Under the pieces are notes generated by a model, which searched no databases, was not told the DNA's origin, and saw only the letters and a program-made list of their open reading frames with translations. From positions 38,176-102,175 of the forward strand of contig CALWQT010000008.1 of assembly GCA_944383765.1 (NCBI GenBank): a stretch of DNA of 64,000 nt. The letters run 5' to 3'. The translations under genes and the position numbers were made by a program. This DNA is from an uncultured Lachnospiraceae bacterium. Lineage in GTDB: Bacteria > Bacillota > Clostridia > Lachnospirales > Lachnospiraceae. How positions within the stretch are numbered: position 1 is the first letter of the stretch; each line of letters begins with the position of its first letter. This document shows, one piece after another, positions 1 to 8,453 of this stretch.

Positions 1-87
1 TGCGATCTGAACTTCTGGTGAACCGGTATCGTTTGGTGTTCTGCCGTATTCTGCAATGATGGCAGCTTTCTTTTCCTTTGAAATCAT
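1..87 (-). CDS. rpsO: 30S ribosomal protein S15, N-terminal part (cut by window edge)
   Basis: The first 29 codons read [20 protein letters not shown] followed by TGSPEVQIA, the conserved N-terminus of ribosomal protein S15, which binds the central domain of 16S rRNA in the small subunit. The rest lies outside the window. The ATG is preceded by GGAGG at an 8-base spacing. It has its own promoter directly behind the larE stop codon. S15 is often autoregulated through its mRNA leader, and this leader has possible alternative pairings. Confidence 0.95.
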   Translation of the reverse strand, partial: MISKEKKAAIIAEYGRTPNDTGSPEVQIA

Positions 88-184
88 GATGATTTCCTCC
101 TTTTTTAATTAAATCTTACCGAATACCAAGCTTCCGGTTGGAGCTTCCTGGAAACCGGGCAGCGGCGTTTATACATACTCATTG
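88..184 (-). promoter_or_regulatory. rpsO 5' leader with possible S15-binding structure
   Basis: About 90 bases of leader separate the rpsO promoter from its ATG. Within it CCGGTT and AACCGG can pair, and AAGCT with AGCTT, in an interleaved order that would allow a pseudoknot or alternative folds. S15 autoregulation through diverse leader structures is established in several bacteria. That this leader works that way is inference; no known S15 leader class was matched. Confidence 0.35.
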
Positions 185-213
185 AGTGTAGCACAGGAGT
201 ATGGTTTTGTCAA
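185..213 (-). promoter_or_regulatory. rpsO promoter
   Basis: On the minus strand a perfect -35 TTGACA (208-213) and -10 TACACT (185-190) are separated by 17 bases. The -35 box directly follows the larE stop codon (214-216), so there is no room for a terminator between larE and the rpsO promoter. Confidence 0.85.
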
Positions 214-1050
214 TCAGACTGTAGCATTTTCCATTTCTGCCTTTTGATCCATACTCCCTGACCGGAACCCTTCCAGATCCAAAGTAAGATAAAGAAATCC
301 CAGCTGTTTTAATTCTCTCACAATCTCATTTTTTTTATCCAGTACCTGTTTCATCTGGACAGGGTCTGCTTCAATTCTTACTATATCTCCATGAAGCCGC
401 AGCCGGATATTTCCATCTAAATATTTTTTTAATATTTCTTCTCCCTGCTCGATTTTTTTCAATACTTCATAATCCAATTCCGCCCCATAAGGAAGCCTGG
501 TAGCCATACAGGGAGTTGACGGCCTGGAAGCAGCCGAAATCCCGTATTCCGCTGCCAGTTCTTTTACTTCCGCCTTCGTAAGGCCAGCTTCTGCCAGAGG
601 ACTTTTTACCCCCAGTTCTCTTACCGCCTGAATTCCCGGCCGGTATACATGAAGATCATCTTCATTGGTCCCTTCCAGTACCACAGCTGCCCCCTGTTTT
701 TCTGCAACATGCAGCAAGTGCTGAAACAGCTGTTTTTTACACAGATAACACCGGTTACGGGGATTCTGACGGATTTCTTCCAGTTCCAGTTCATCCACTG
801 TTATCACGCAATGAATCCCCCCCAGTTCTCCCGCCACCTTTCTGGCATTTTCCAGATCGCAGGCCGGGTGAAGCCTGCTGTCAAAGGTCACTGCATAGAC
901 TCTGCTTCCATGAATCTTTCCCATATCTACTGCCAGTTTCAGCAGCAGGCTGCTGTCCACACCTCCTGAAAAAGCCAGGCATACATCCTTCCTGCATAAA
1001 CGGTCCATAATTTCCATCAATTTCTTACGCTTTGCTTCTGCCAGGCTCAT
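214..1050 (-). CDS. larE: LarE, ATP-dependent sulfur transferase for nickel-pincer nucleotide cofactor, [4Fe-4S] type
   Basis: LarE adenylates the carboxylates of pyridinium biscarboxylic acid mononucleotide and installs the two sulfurs that later bind nickel. The 278-residue protein has the PP-loop SGGVDSS at residues 28-34. It carries the motif CYLC (Cys101, Cys104) and PCMATR (Cys181). This three-cysteine pattern is the one known from LarE enzymes that bind a [4Fe-4S] cluster and use an extra sulfide, whereas the Lactiplantibacillus enzyme has a single sacrificial cysteine. I chose the ATG at 1050 because it overlaps the larC stop as ATGA and has AGGA about 7 bases upstream; the open frame continues 12 codons further without a well-placed ribosome site. 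It is the last gene of the nickel import-lar operon. Confidence 0.93.
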   Translation of the reverse strand: MSLAEAKRKKLMEIMDRLCRKDVCLAFSGGVDSSLLLKLAVDMGKIHGSRVYAVTFDSRLHPACDLENARKVAGELGGIHCVITVDELELEEIRQNPRNRCYLCKKQLFQHLLHVAEKQGAAVVLEGTNEDDLHVYRPGIQAVRELGVKSPLAEAGLTKAEVKELAAEYGISAASRPSTPCMATRLPYGAELDYEVLKKIEQGEEILKKYLDGNIRLRLHGDIVRIEADPVQMKQVLDKKNEIVRELKQLGFLYLTLDLEGFRSGSMDQKAEMENATV

Positions 1051-2336
1051 ACGTTTTCCTGCCTTTCCTCCTGCTCCTTCGCCCACTGTTCCATCTGATG
1101 ATAAGCTTCCTGAAACGGTATGCCATGATGATCACAGATTTCTCTCACGCTTTCATATTCCGGGTAATATCTGGTATTTTCTTTTCCGTCACACGCCTTT
1201 ACCCATACCGTTCCGTAAGGCGTTTCCACCTGTATCTGTCTTCGCTCCAGTGCAGTTCTTTCAACCGGATATCTCCGGATTCCAATAGTAGTCGTATGGC
1301 AGAAAATAATATCCTCCAGTTTCTCCCTTTTCTCTTCCCGGCATATCACGCTCAGCTCATAGGCCGGCCGATTCTTCTTCATCTGAATGGGAGTATAATA
1401 TACATCCAATGCTCCTTCTCCCAGAAGTTTCTCCATGGTATAACCCAGTGCTTCTCCCGTACAGTCATCCATGTTGGTTTCCAGTTTCCATAAAGTTCCA
1501 GGATTCTCCTTCGGGCTCAGAATCATTGCCCTTAAAATGTTTGCCTGACGGAATTCTTTGTTTCCAGCTCCGATGCCAATCTTTTCAATCACATACCGTC
1601 TGGGCATTTCCTTTCCGGAATGGAGAGCTGCTGCGATTGCCGCCCCGGTAGGCGTTACCATCTCGCCATCATTGTCTGTGAATTCCAGTTCCAGATGATA
1701 AGCTGCTGCAATATTGGCCGTTGCAGGAACCGGAACCGGCATAATCCCGTGCTGGCATCTGACATAACCCCGTCCTTCTGCCAGAGGGGATACGATCACC
1801 GTAGAAATTCCCAGGTCATCCAAAAGCACAGCGGTACTGACAATATCAATGATAGAGTCCACAGCTCCCACTTCATGGAAATGGACCTGCTCTATAGGAA
1901 GTCCATGGGCTTTTGATTCTGCTTCCGCCACGATCCGGAATATGTTTCTTGCCAGTTCCTTAACCTCGTCCTTTTCTTTCATACGCCCGATCACTTCATA
2001 AATATCAGCCAGATTTCTGTGAACATGGCTGTGGTCGTGGTGGTGCTCATGGTCATGAGGATGCTCATGGTCGTGAGGATGCTCATGGTCGTGGTGATGC
2101 TCATGCTCGTGAGGATGCCCATGCCCGTCATCTTCCAGATGAACATCAAAGTCATACGCATCAATACCACATTTCAACGTTCTTCCAAAATGCAGATGGT
2201 ATCCGCCTATTCCAAGGCTTTCCAGCGCTTTTTCCAACCTTACCCGGTCGCCCCCTAGATCCAGAAGCGCCCCTACTGTCATATCCCCACTGATTCCGGA
2301 CCCGCAGTCCAAATATAAAATCTTTTCTGTTTCCAT
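1047..2336 (-). CDS. larC: LarC, nickel insertion enzyme for nickel-pincer nucleotide (CTP-dependent cyclometallase)
   Basis: LarC inserts nickel into the dithiolated pyridinium nucleotide using CTP, finishing the cofactor of lactate-racemase-family enzymes. The 429-residue frame is continuous, whereas in Lactiplantibacillus plantarum the gene is split into larC1 and larC2 joined by frameshifting. Residues 72-106 are a His-rich stretch with 20 histidines in 35 residues, alternating with Asp, Glu and Pro, which probably stores or hands over nickel. It is encoded by imperfect short tandem repeats at about 2022-2125. The N-terminus has the family pattern LYLDCGSGISGDM. It starts one base after the larB stop and overlaps larE by 4 bases. 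Confidence 0.94.
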   Translation of the reverse strand: METEKILYLDCGSGISGDMTVGALLDLGGDRVRLEKALESLGIGGYHLHFGRTLKCGIDAYDFDVHLEDDGHGHPHEHEHHHDHEHPHDHEHPHDHEHHHDHSHVHRNLADIYEVIGRMKEKDEVKELARNIFRIVAEAESKAHGLPIEQVHFHEVGAVDSIIDIVSTAVLLDDLGISTVIVSPLAEGRGYVRCQHGIMPVPVPATANIAAAYHLELEFTDNDGEMVTPTGAAIAAALHSGKEMPRRYVIEKIGIGAGNKEFRQANILRAMILSPKENPGTLWKLETNMDDCTGEALGYTMEKLLGEGALDVYYTPIQMKKNRPAYELSVICREEKREKLEDIIFCHTTTIGIRRYPVERTALERRQIQVETPYGTVWVKACDGKENTRYYPEYESVREICDHHGIPFQEAYHQMEQWAKEQEERQENV

Positions 2337-2337
2337 A

Positions 2338-3081
2338 TTATTTCACCGCCAATCGATTGATTTGTGTACTTAAATACCCTGCACCATAACCATTATCAAT
2401 ATTCACCACACTGATCCCATTGGCACAGGAATTTATCATAGTAAGCAGGGCAGATAACCCTTTAAAATTCGCTCCATACCCCACTGATGTAGGAACTGCG
2501 ATCACAGGATTTTCCACCAGCCCGGCAATCACTGTTCCCAGAGCCCCTTCCATACCGGCCACTGCTACCACGCAGTTTGCCTTCTGGATTTTTTCTCTCT
2601 GACTCAACAGCCGATGTATCCCGGCAACCCCCACATCATAGACCCGTTCCACATAGCTTCCGAAAAATTCCGCTGTCTGGGCTGCTTCCTCTGCCACCGG
2701 AATATCTGCCGTTCCACCGGTGCAGACAGCAATACAGCCTTTTCTTTCTTTCCCTTCCTGTTCAATCTTCATGATTCTGGAAACCGGGTCATATACTGTC
2801 TGAGGAAGTTTCTTTCTGACCAGCTCATACTGGTTTTCACTGGCCCTGGTCCCCAGCACCTCCCCATTTCTTTCATACAGGTCCTCAAAAATCTTCACCA
2901 GAAATTCATCTGGTTTTCCCTGGCAAAATACAGTTTCCGGAAATCCGGACCTTAATTTCCTGTGATAATCCAGCTTGGCATAACCTAAATCTTTATAGGG
3001 CAGATCTTTCAGTTCCGCCTCTGCCTGTTCCAGGCTGACAGTCCCTTTCCTGACCCCTTCCAGCAATTCTCTTATCTCCAT
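2338..3081 (-). CDS. larB: LarB, nicotinate adenine dinucleotide carboxylase/hydrolase (PurE-like)
   Basis: LarB carboxylates nicotinic acid adenine dinucleotide at C5 and cleaves the phosphoanhydride, giving the mononucleotide that LarE thiolates. The C-terminal half resembles the AIR carboxylase (PurE) fold: CTGGTADIPVAEEA near residue 120, then VAGMEGALGTVIAGL and the VPTSVGYGA segment. Length 247 residues matches the family. It is followed immediately by larC and preceded by the ABC ATPase gene at 3125 with a 43-base gap, so it is almost certainly in the same transcript. Confidence 0.93.
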   Translation of the reverse strand: MEIRELLEGVRKGTVSLEQAEAELKDLPYKDLGYAKLDYHRKLRSGFPETVFCQGKPDEFLVKIFEDLYERNGEVLGTRASENQYELVRKKLPQTVYDPVSRIMKIEQEGKERKGCIAVCTGGTADIPVAEEAAQTAEFFGSYVERVYDVGVAGIHRLLSQREKIQKANCVVAVAGMEGALGTVIAGLVENPVIAVPTSVGYGANFKGLSALLTMINSCANGISVVNIDNGYGAGYLSTQINRLAVK

Positions 3082-3124
3082 ATTCCCTCTCCGTCCTTTC
3101 TGTGAGGCAGCTGCCCCTTTTCCC

Positions 3125-3733
3125 CTATGGTTTCTGCAGATATTCCGTCCTTGTACAGACCTTTTTCAAAAGTCCATCCGAATGACTCACCACCAGAAGT
3201 CCGATTTCCCGTTCTTTCACTTCCTGCAGCAAAAAATTCCATATCTGGCTCTGGGTGATCAGATCCAGCATGGCAGTAATCTCATCAGCCAGCAGAAATC
3301 TGGTCCCTTCTCCCAGTGCCCTGGCAATACAGAAGCGCTGCAGTTCTCCTCCGGACAGTTCACCGGGATACCGGTTCTCCCAGTCTTTTTCAATCCCAAG
3401 TCCCCTTATGATCCGTTCCGGTATCTGGTTTCCTTCTGCCAGTACCGTTTTCATTTTTCTCCTGGGATTCACGGAGAGTTCCGGGTGCTGCCAGATCATC
3501 TGCACCGGGCAGTAGGGCCCGTAAACATCCAGAGGTTTTCCGTCCAACAGCACTTCTCCCTGGTCCGGTTTCTCATATCCCCCCAGAATCTTACAGAATG
3601 TAGTCTTCCCAAATCCGCTGGGGGCAGATAAGCCCACCCGCTCGTGACTTTCAATCGTCAGGTTAGCCCGGTTCAAAATCTGCCGGTTACCATTGTCATA
3701 TTGAAATGTAATATTTCTTGCTTCCAGCTTCAC
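3125..3733 (-). CDS. ABC transporter ATP-binding protein, NikE/DppF-like (probable nickel uptake)
   Basis: This 202-residue cytoplasmic ATPase has a Walker A motif APSGFGKTT, signature LSGGELQR, Walker B FLLADE and the switch histidine in SHSDG. It lacks the C-terminal oligopeptide/nickel extension present in its partner, so it is the short ATPase of a heterodimeric pair. The start overlaps the stop of the upstream ATPase gene by 4 bases. The family covers dipeptide, oligopeptide and nickel importers; nickel is inferred from the lar genes directly downstream. Confidence 0.85.
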   Translation of the reverse strand: MKLEARNITFQYDNGNRQILNRANLTIESHERVGLSAPSGFGKTTFCKILGGYEKPDQGEVLLDGKPLDVYGPYCPVQMIWQHPELSVNPRRKMKTVLAEGNQIPERIIRGLGIEKDWENRYPGELSGGELQRFCIARALGEGTRFLLADEITAMLDLITQSQIWNFLLQEVKEREIGLLVVSHSDGLLKKVCTRTEYLQKP

Positions 3734-4680
3734 CTGCTCTCCTCACCTCCCCATAATACGCAGCGGACAGAACCTCTCTCCGTTTTCCTCAAAGGGACAA
3801 ATTTCCGGCAGCTCTCCTTCACCTCCCGGCACCTTGTCTGATACGGGCAGCCCTCCGGCATCTCCTTCACATAAGGCTGGCTGCCTGGAACGAAGGAAAA
3901 TCCATGTTCCGGCATCGCCCGGTACAGGGCCCTGGAATAAGGGTGAAACAAAGTCTCTTCCTGCTGAAATGCCTCCCTGTCCGCTTCCTCCACAGTCATG
4001 CCTCCATATAATACTACCACACGGTCCGCTGTCTGAAGTGCCAGTTCCAGATCATGGGTGATCAGCAGCACACCAGCGCCTTCATCAGCCATCTCCCTGA
4101 AATGCCCTAACACCCGTCTGGCTGCTTCCAGATGCAATCCTGGTGTTGGTTCATCTGCGATGACCAGCTTCGGTTTTTCTATCACAGCAGTAGAAATCAG
4201 CACACGGCGTGTCATTCCCCCGGACAGCTGAAAGGGATATAACTGCTCCGTTTCCGGTCCCAGTCCATAACGTCCCAGGGCTTCCCGGCATTGGCCGGTT
4301 CTTCCCTTTTTCCCATTTTCCACCTGTTTTCCCACCTTCATAAGCGGATCCAGATAAGAAACACTCTGAGGCACCAGTACGATTTCTTTCCCTCTCAGCT
4401 GTCTGATTTTTTTCTCTGTCAGGATTTCTCCCTGATAGCGTATTTCACCGGAAACAGAAGCATTATAAGGAAGGACTCCCATTATCCCATGGGCCAGAAG
4501 ACTTTTTCCGGAACCGCTGGCCCCCACAACCGCTACCATCTCTCCAGTTCTTACAGATACCGTCAGCTCTCTGATCACCTGAATGCGGCTGCGCTTCCAG
4601 CCTTTTTCATACTGACAGAAGGAAACTGACAAACCCTTTACCTCCAGCAAATATTCTCCCATTTTCTTCCTCCTATTCAT
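3730..4680 (-). CDS. ABC transporter ATP-binding protein, NikD/DppD-like (probable nickel uptake)
   Basis: A 316-residue ATPase with Walker A GASGSGKS, signature LSGGMTRR, Walker B LVIADEPTPGL and switch region ITHDLE. The C-terminus has the oligopeptide/dipeptide extension with a CPYQTRCREVKESC cysteine cluster, which in this family can hold an iron-sulfur cluster. It powers import through the two permeases encoded upstream, with which it overlaps by 8 bases. The substrate is inferred to be nickel, or a nickel chelate, from the operon. Confidence 0.87.
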   Translation of the reverse strand: MNRRKKMGEYLLEVKGLSVSFCQYEKGWKRSRIQVIRELTVSVRTGEMVAVVGASGSGKSLLAHGIMGVLPYNASVSGEIRYQGEILTEKKIRQLRGKEIVLVPQSVSYLDPLMKVGKQVENGKKGRTGQCREALGRYGLGPETEQLYPFQLSGGMTRRVLISTAVIEKPKLVIADEPTPGLHLEAARRVLGHFREMADEGAGVLLITHDLELALQTADRVVVLYGGMTVEEADREAFQQEETLFHPYSRALYRAMPEHGFSFVPGSQPYVKEMPEGCPYQTRCREVKESCRKFVPLRKTERGSVRCVLWGGEESR

Positions 4681-5497
4681 GAGCCCGTTCCGGATCCAGA
4701 ATGAGCAGCACGCCCTGTCCCAGTATGTGAAACAAAAGTACCACGCCTACCAGCAGAACTCCAGGGAATACCGCCAGCCACCACTCTCCTGTCACCAGAT
4801 ATTTCATGCTCTCTGACAGAATCACCCCAATGGCAGGTTCCTCCGGGGATAACCCAAAACCCAGAAACGTAATGCTGGCTTCGTGAAGAATTGCATGGGG
4901 GAACAGCAGCACCAGTCCGGTAATAAACTGAGGGAGAAGGTGGGGCGTCATATGAACCATGGCCGTCCGCAATTTCCCATGCCCTAACCGGGCTGCAATT
5001 TTCATATAATTACTTTCCCTCAACTGAAGGACTTCCCCCCTGATCAGCCTTGCCAGAGAAGTCCAATGGGTCATGGAAATGCCAATGACAACTCCCCAGA
5101 ATCCTTTCCCGCAGGCGAAAGAAATCAGAATCAGGAGCAGGATATGGGGAATTCCCATCATCAGATCAATGAGCCCACTGACAAGCCCATCTGCTGTCTT
5201 TCCCAGTACAGCCGCTGCCATCCCCATAAAAAATGCGATCACCGCGCTGAAAGCCGCTGTGACCAGTCCCAGCCGGATGCTGACTGACAGTCCGGCTATG
5301 GTCCTGACAAACATATCTCTTCCCATAAAATCAGTGCCGAACGGATATTCCAGGCAGGGCGGCAGATTTTTTCTGGAAAAATCTGTGACCATAGCATCAC
5401 CATAAACATTTGCTCCGGCAATCGTCACTGCTGCCAGCAATATCAGGGAAACCGCGGCCAGCAGCACCATCATCTCCCGGCGGTTTCTATGTATCAT
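4673..5497 (-). CDS. ABC transporter permease, NikC/DppC-like
   Basis: A 274-residue inner-membrane permease with an N-terminal membrane segment (MMVLLAAVSLILLAAVTIAG) and the binding-protein-dependent transport core, including the ATPase-contacting loop near residues 160-185 (LRESNYMKIAARLGHGK). It pairs with the permease encoded upstream and overlaps both neighbours by a few bases, showing translational coupling. The phrase GTDFMGRDMFVRTI is typical of DppC/NikC proteins. Confidence 0.88.
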   Translation of the reverse strand: MIHRNRREMMVLLAAVSLILLAAVTIAGANVYGDAMVTDFSRKNLPPCLEYPFGTDFMGRDMFVRTIAGLSVSIRLGLVTAAFSAVIAFFMGMAAAVLGKTADGLVSGLIDLMMGIPHILLLILISFACGKGFWGVVIGISMTHWTSLARLIRGEVLQLRESNYMKIAARLGHGKLRTAMVHMTPHLLPQFITGLVLLFPHAILHEASITFLGFGLSPEEPAIGVILSESMKYLVTGEWWLAVFPGVLLVGVVLLFHILGQGVLLILDPERAHE

Positions 5498-6489
5498 GAT
5501 TTCTTCCTCCTGTTTTTCATCCTTGGGTCTACCAGACCATAAAGAATATTCGCCACAGCATTCCCACCAAATACAATCGCTGCCGTAATCACCGTAACTC
5601 CCATAAGCAGAGGAACATCACTGCCCAGCCCTGCCGTTACCGCAGTCTGACCCAGTCCGGGATAGGAAAATACCTGTTCCACCAGCACGGAACCTCCGAA
5701 TATCTCACTGATGGAAGCAAACTGAAGAGTCAGGGCAGGAAGCGCCACATTCCGGATTCCATGACGCCAGATGATAGAGCGTTCCGTTTCTCCTCTGGCT
5801 CTGGCAAACAGCACATAATCACTTTCCATCACTTCTGCCATCTTCTGTCTGGTGTGCATGGCAATATTGGAGATTCCAGTCAGGCTCAGGGCTGCAGCCG
5901 GAAGGACCATATGGGAAATCCGGTCCGCTGCCGTCACCTGTTCTGCCGCAACTCCTATGGGAACTGCAAGACCAATGGGAAGCCATTGCAGATGGACCGC
6001 AAAGATAAGCAGGAGAATCATGGCAATCCAGAAAGCCGGCGTACTGGCAATGAGCATACAGTACCCTGTCACCAGCCGGTCTGCCACTCCTCCCTGTTTC
6101 CTGCCTGCCAGTATCCCCAGGCCAAATCCTATCACTCCGGATAAAACCCAGGCGCTTCCCATAAGCCATACAGAATTCAGAAACCGTTCCCATATAATCT
6201 CTTTCACCGGCCTGCGGTAAAGCAGGCTGGTCCCCATATCGCCCCGAATAAAATCTCCCGCCCACGCCAGAAACCTGGAAAGCGCAGGCTGGTCTGTTCC
6301 CCAGTACTCCCTTAATTTTTCTACCTGCTCCGGGCTCATGGACCCTAAAGCAGTCTGTCCCACATTAGCGGTAAGCGGATCAATGGGAGACACGGAAAGC
6401 AGGGCAAAAACAGCCACTGTCACCGCCCCCAGAAGCACCATCATTCTAAAAAGCTGTTTCCCTATCCAAATGCCACGTTCTGCCGCCAT
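5494..6489 (-). CDS. ABC transporter permease, NikB/DppB-like
   Basis: A 331-residue membrane permease of the DppB/NikB type with about six hydrophobic segments. The family signature IDPLTANVG follows the first segment and the EAA-like loop reads ARARGETERSIIWRHGIRN. It forms the translocation channel with the NikC-like partner. It is encoded 21 bases after the solute-binding protein gene and overlaps the next permease by 4 bases. Confidence 0.88.
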   Translation of the reverse strand: MAAERGIWIGKQLFRMMVLLGAVTVAVFALLSVSPIDPLTANVGQTALGSMSPEQVEKLREYWGTDQPALSRFLAWAGDFIRGDMGTSLLYRRPVKEIIWERFLNSVWLMGSAWVLSGVIGFGLGILAGRKQGGVADRLVTGYCMLIASTPAFWIAMILLLIFAVHLQWLPIGLAVPIGVAAEQVTAADRISHMVLPAAALSLTGISNIAMHTRQKMAEVMESDYVLFARARGETERSIIWRHGIRNVALPALTLQFASISEIFGGSVLVEQVFSYPGLGQTAVTAGLGSDVPLLMGVTVITAAIVFGGNAVANILYGLVDPRMKNRRKKS

Positions 6490-6510
6490 GTTTCCCTCTC
6501 TCCTGTCTGT

Positions 6511-8127
6511 TTAAAATTCCCAGCTCCACTGATCCACATTATTCACAATACTCCATCCATGCCCGTGGGGATGAAGTTTCTGTTCTGCCACCTGAAGGCC
6601 GTCTCTGGAAAAATAAAGATGGTCTATATTCACCAGCCAGATCCAGGGAATATCCCCTTCCTGAGTAATCCCTGTTGTTCCGTCCCACTGCGCCTTCTTC
6701 CAGAGTTCATAGGACTCTTCCAGATCATTGCAGGCCAGGGCTTCATCCATATAACGGTCCACGGTTTCATTGCTGTAAGGAGAATAGGTAGCATACTCTC
6801 CGCCAGGTGCCGTATGATAAATGTTGTAAAGTTCCATAGGGGTATGGGCTCCCCATCCCCACATCATAGGGTCAGACTGAGCTCTGTCATAAGCCGTATC
6901 CCAGCCTACTCCCTCCACAGTCACCTGAATGCCCAGTTCTTTCAGCTGATTTGCCGTATCCTGGGCAAGCGCCTGACGGACAGAATCCCCGGCAGCATAC
7001 ATAAGAGTAAATCCTGCCTGGATTCCATTTTTCTGCCGCATCCCGTCCGAGCCCAGCTTCCATCCGGCTTCATCCAGCAATTCTGCCGCCAGTTCCGGGT
7101 CATATTCGATTTCGGACCCTTCATAATACCAGGGCATCTTATCACATACACTGTATGCCGGAGACCCATATCCATTCAGCACATTCCCAATCATCTCTTC
7201 CCGGTCGATTCCCACATTGATGGCTCTCCTCACCCGTACATCAGAAGTAAAATCATTTCCCAACGGCACTCCGTTTTTATCTTCCGTTCCTGCCGGGATC
7301 ACCGGAAGGTTAAATCCCCGGTTATCCACGGTTTCAAAAGCCAGAAGCTCATATCCTTTTATCTGCTGGTCTGCATATGCCGCTGCTGTATAGACCAGAT
7401 CCACCTGTCCCGATTTTGCCGCTGCAAATGCCGCATCTTCTTCCATAAACAGCACCGTTACCTGTTTCATCTTGGGCGCTTCCCCATAATAATCCGGATT
7501 GGCTTCCAGGATCACCTGCTGTCCTTTATCCCACTGTTTCAGCATATACCGGCCGGAACCGATCGGATTGCTTCCGTAATCCGGTCCATATGCATGTTCC
7601 GGCAGGATTCCCACTACAGCCATGGTATAAGGCCAGATAGAGTATGGTTTTGTCATATGAAATTCCACCGTATCTCCATCCACTGCCACCGCTTCTTCCA
7701 GCATGGTAAAATCATTGACTGAACTGGTATCTCTCAAAGTATTGTAAGTAAACGCCACATCCTCTGCGGTAAGAGGTTCCCCATCGGTGAAGCGCACATC
7801 CTTTCGGATATCCACTGTCCAGGTCATTCCGTCTTCACTCACTTCCATACCGGTCGCCAGATCATAGCCGATCGTCAGGTCCTGATTCGTCACCGTCAGC
7901 GTACTCTGGATCAGCGGTTCATGGACGTGTTCACCGGCTCCCCAGCCATAAGCCGGATCAAATCCTGCCTCTGGCTCAGAACTGGGCCCCATTACTACCG
8001 TCACGGAATCTTTGATTTCGGCTTTCTCCTCTTCCTTTTCCTGATGTTCTCCACAGCCTGCCAGTCCGATCGTCAGTCCAGCCGCCAGAACTGCATACCA
8101 CCATCTGTTTTTGTTTCTTTCTCTCAT
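6511..8127 (-). CDS. Extracellular solute-binding lipoprotein, NikA/DppA family (probable nickel binder)
   Basis: A 538-residue family 5 solute-binding protein. The N-terminus is a lipoprotein signal with lipobox LAGC (Cys25), so it is anchored to the outer face of the membrane. The body shows typical family-5 stretches such as WTVDIRKDVRFTDGEPLTAEDV and the GSGRY motif. It captures substrate for the two permeases and two ATPases that follow. Nickel is inferred from coupling to larBCE; peptides remain possible. It is the first gene of the operon and lies 223 bases behind a strong promoter. Confidence 0.87.
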   Translation of the reverse strand: MRERNKNRWWYAVLAAGLTIGLAGCGEHQEKEEEKAEIKDSVTVVMGPSSEPEAGFDPAYGWGAGEHVHEPLIQSTLTVTNQDLTIGYDLATGMEVSEDGMTWTVDIRKDVRFTDGEPLTAEDVAFTYNTLRDTSSVNDFTMLEEAVAVDGDTVEFHMTKPYSIWPYTMAVVGILPEHAYGPDYGSNPIGSGRYMLKQWDKGQQVILEANPDYYGEAPKMKQVTVLFMEEDAAFAAAKSGQVDLVYTAAAYADQQIKGYELLAFETVDNRGFNLPVIPAGTEDKNGVPLGNDFTSDVRVRRAINVGIDREEMIGNVLNGYGSPAYSVCDKMPWYYEGSEIEYDPELAAELLDEAGWKLGSDGMRQKNGIQAGFTLMYAAGDSVRQALAQDTANQLKELGIQVTVEGVGWDTAYDRAQSDPMMWGWGAHTPMELYNIYHTAPGGEYATYSPYSNETVDRYMDEALACNDLEESYELWKKAQWDGTTGITQEGDIPWIWLVNIDHLYFSRDGLQVAEQKLHPHGHGWSIVNNVDQWSWEF

Positions 8128-8185
8128 CAGTCTCTCCTTCTCAGCTTCAGTTGGGAAACAGTACGGTTCTGTCTGCTTTTACAGG

Positions 8186-8350
8186 CAAATAAAAATACCA
8201 GAAATGACTGCTCTGCATACTTCCAAAGCCTAGCCCTTCCTGGTACTATTCTACTTTCTCTTTGATTCTGTTTCCCTTTTTGTTTTCTATATCTGTTATC
8301 CGGCTCTTCTGAGCCTTTCTGTCCGCTTCTGCTGACGATCCATACCGTTT
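8186..8350 (-). promoter_or_regulatory. Structured 5' leader of the nickel-lar operon with candidate attenuator hairpin
   Basis: The transcript from the promoter at 8351-8379 has a leader of about 220 bases. It contains a small hairpin (GGCTC AGAA GAGCC) and a later inverted repeat, TACCAGGAA (8237-8245) with TTTCTGGTA (8196-8204), followed on the minus strand by TTTTTATTT. That arrangement resembles an intrinsic terminator ahead of nikA. No known nickel/cobalt or other riboswitch consensus could be recognised by eye. Confidence 0.4.
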
Positions 8351-8379
8351 ATTATACCGGAACCGTAAACTTCCGTCAA
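8351..8379 (-). promoter_or_regulatory. Promoter of nickel import-lar operon
   Basis: On the minus strand -35 TTGACG (8374-8379) and a perfect -10 TATAAT (8351-8356) are 17 bases apart. It lies 224 bases upstream of the solute-binding protein start and faces away from the esterase gene. It would drive all eight genes down to larE, since no terminator is visible between them. Confidence 0.85.
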
Positions 8380-8453
8380 CGGCAAATCTGGTTTTTTTCT
8401 TTTTTCAATGCTATACTGAAACCTATCTGAATGAACGGAAAGGAGAACTTCTT

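Noticed and set aside
2019..2258. Plus-strand frame of Met/Val repeats
   Set aside because: It is the antisense of the His-rich repeat in larC and has no independent support.
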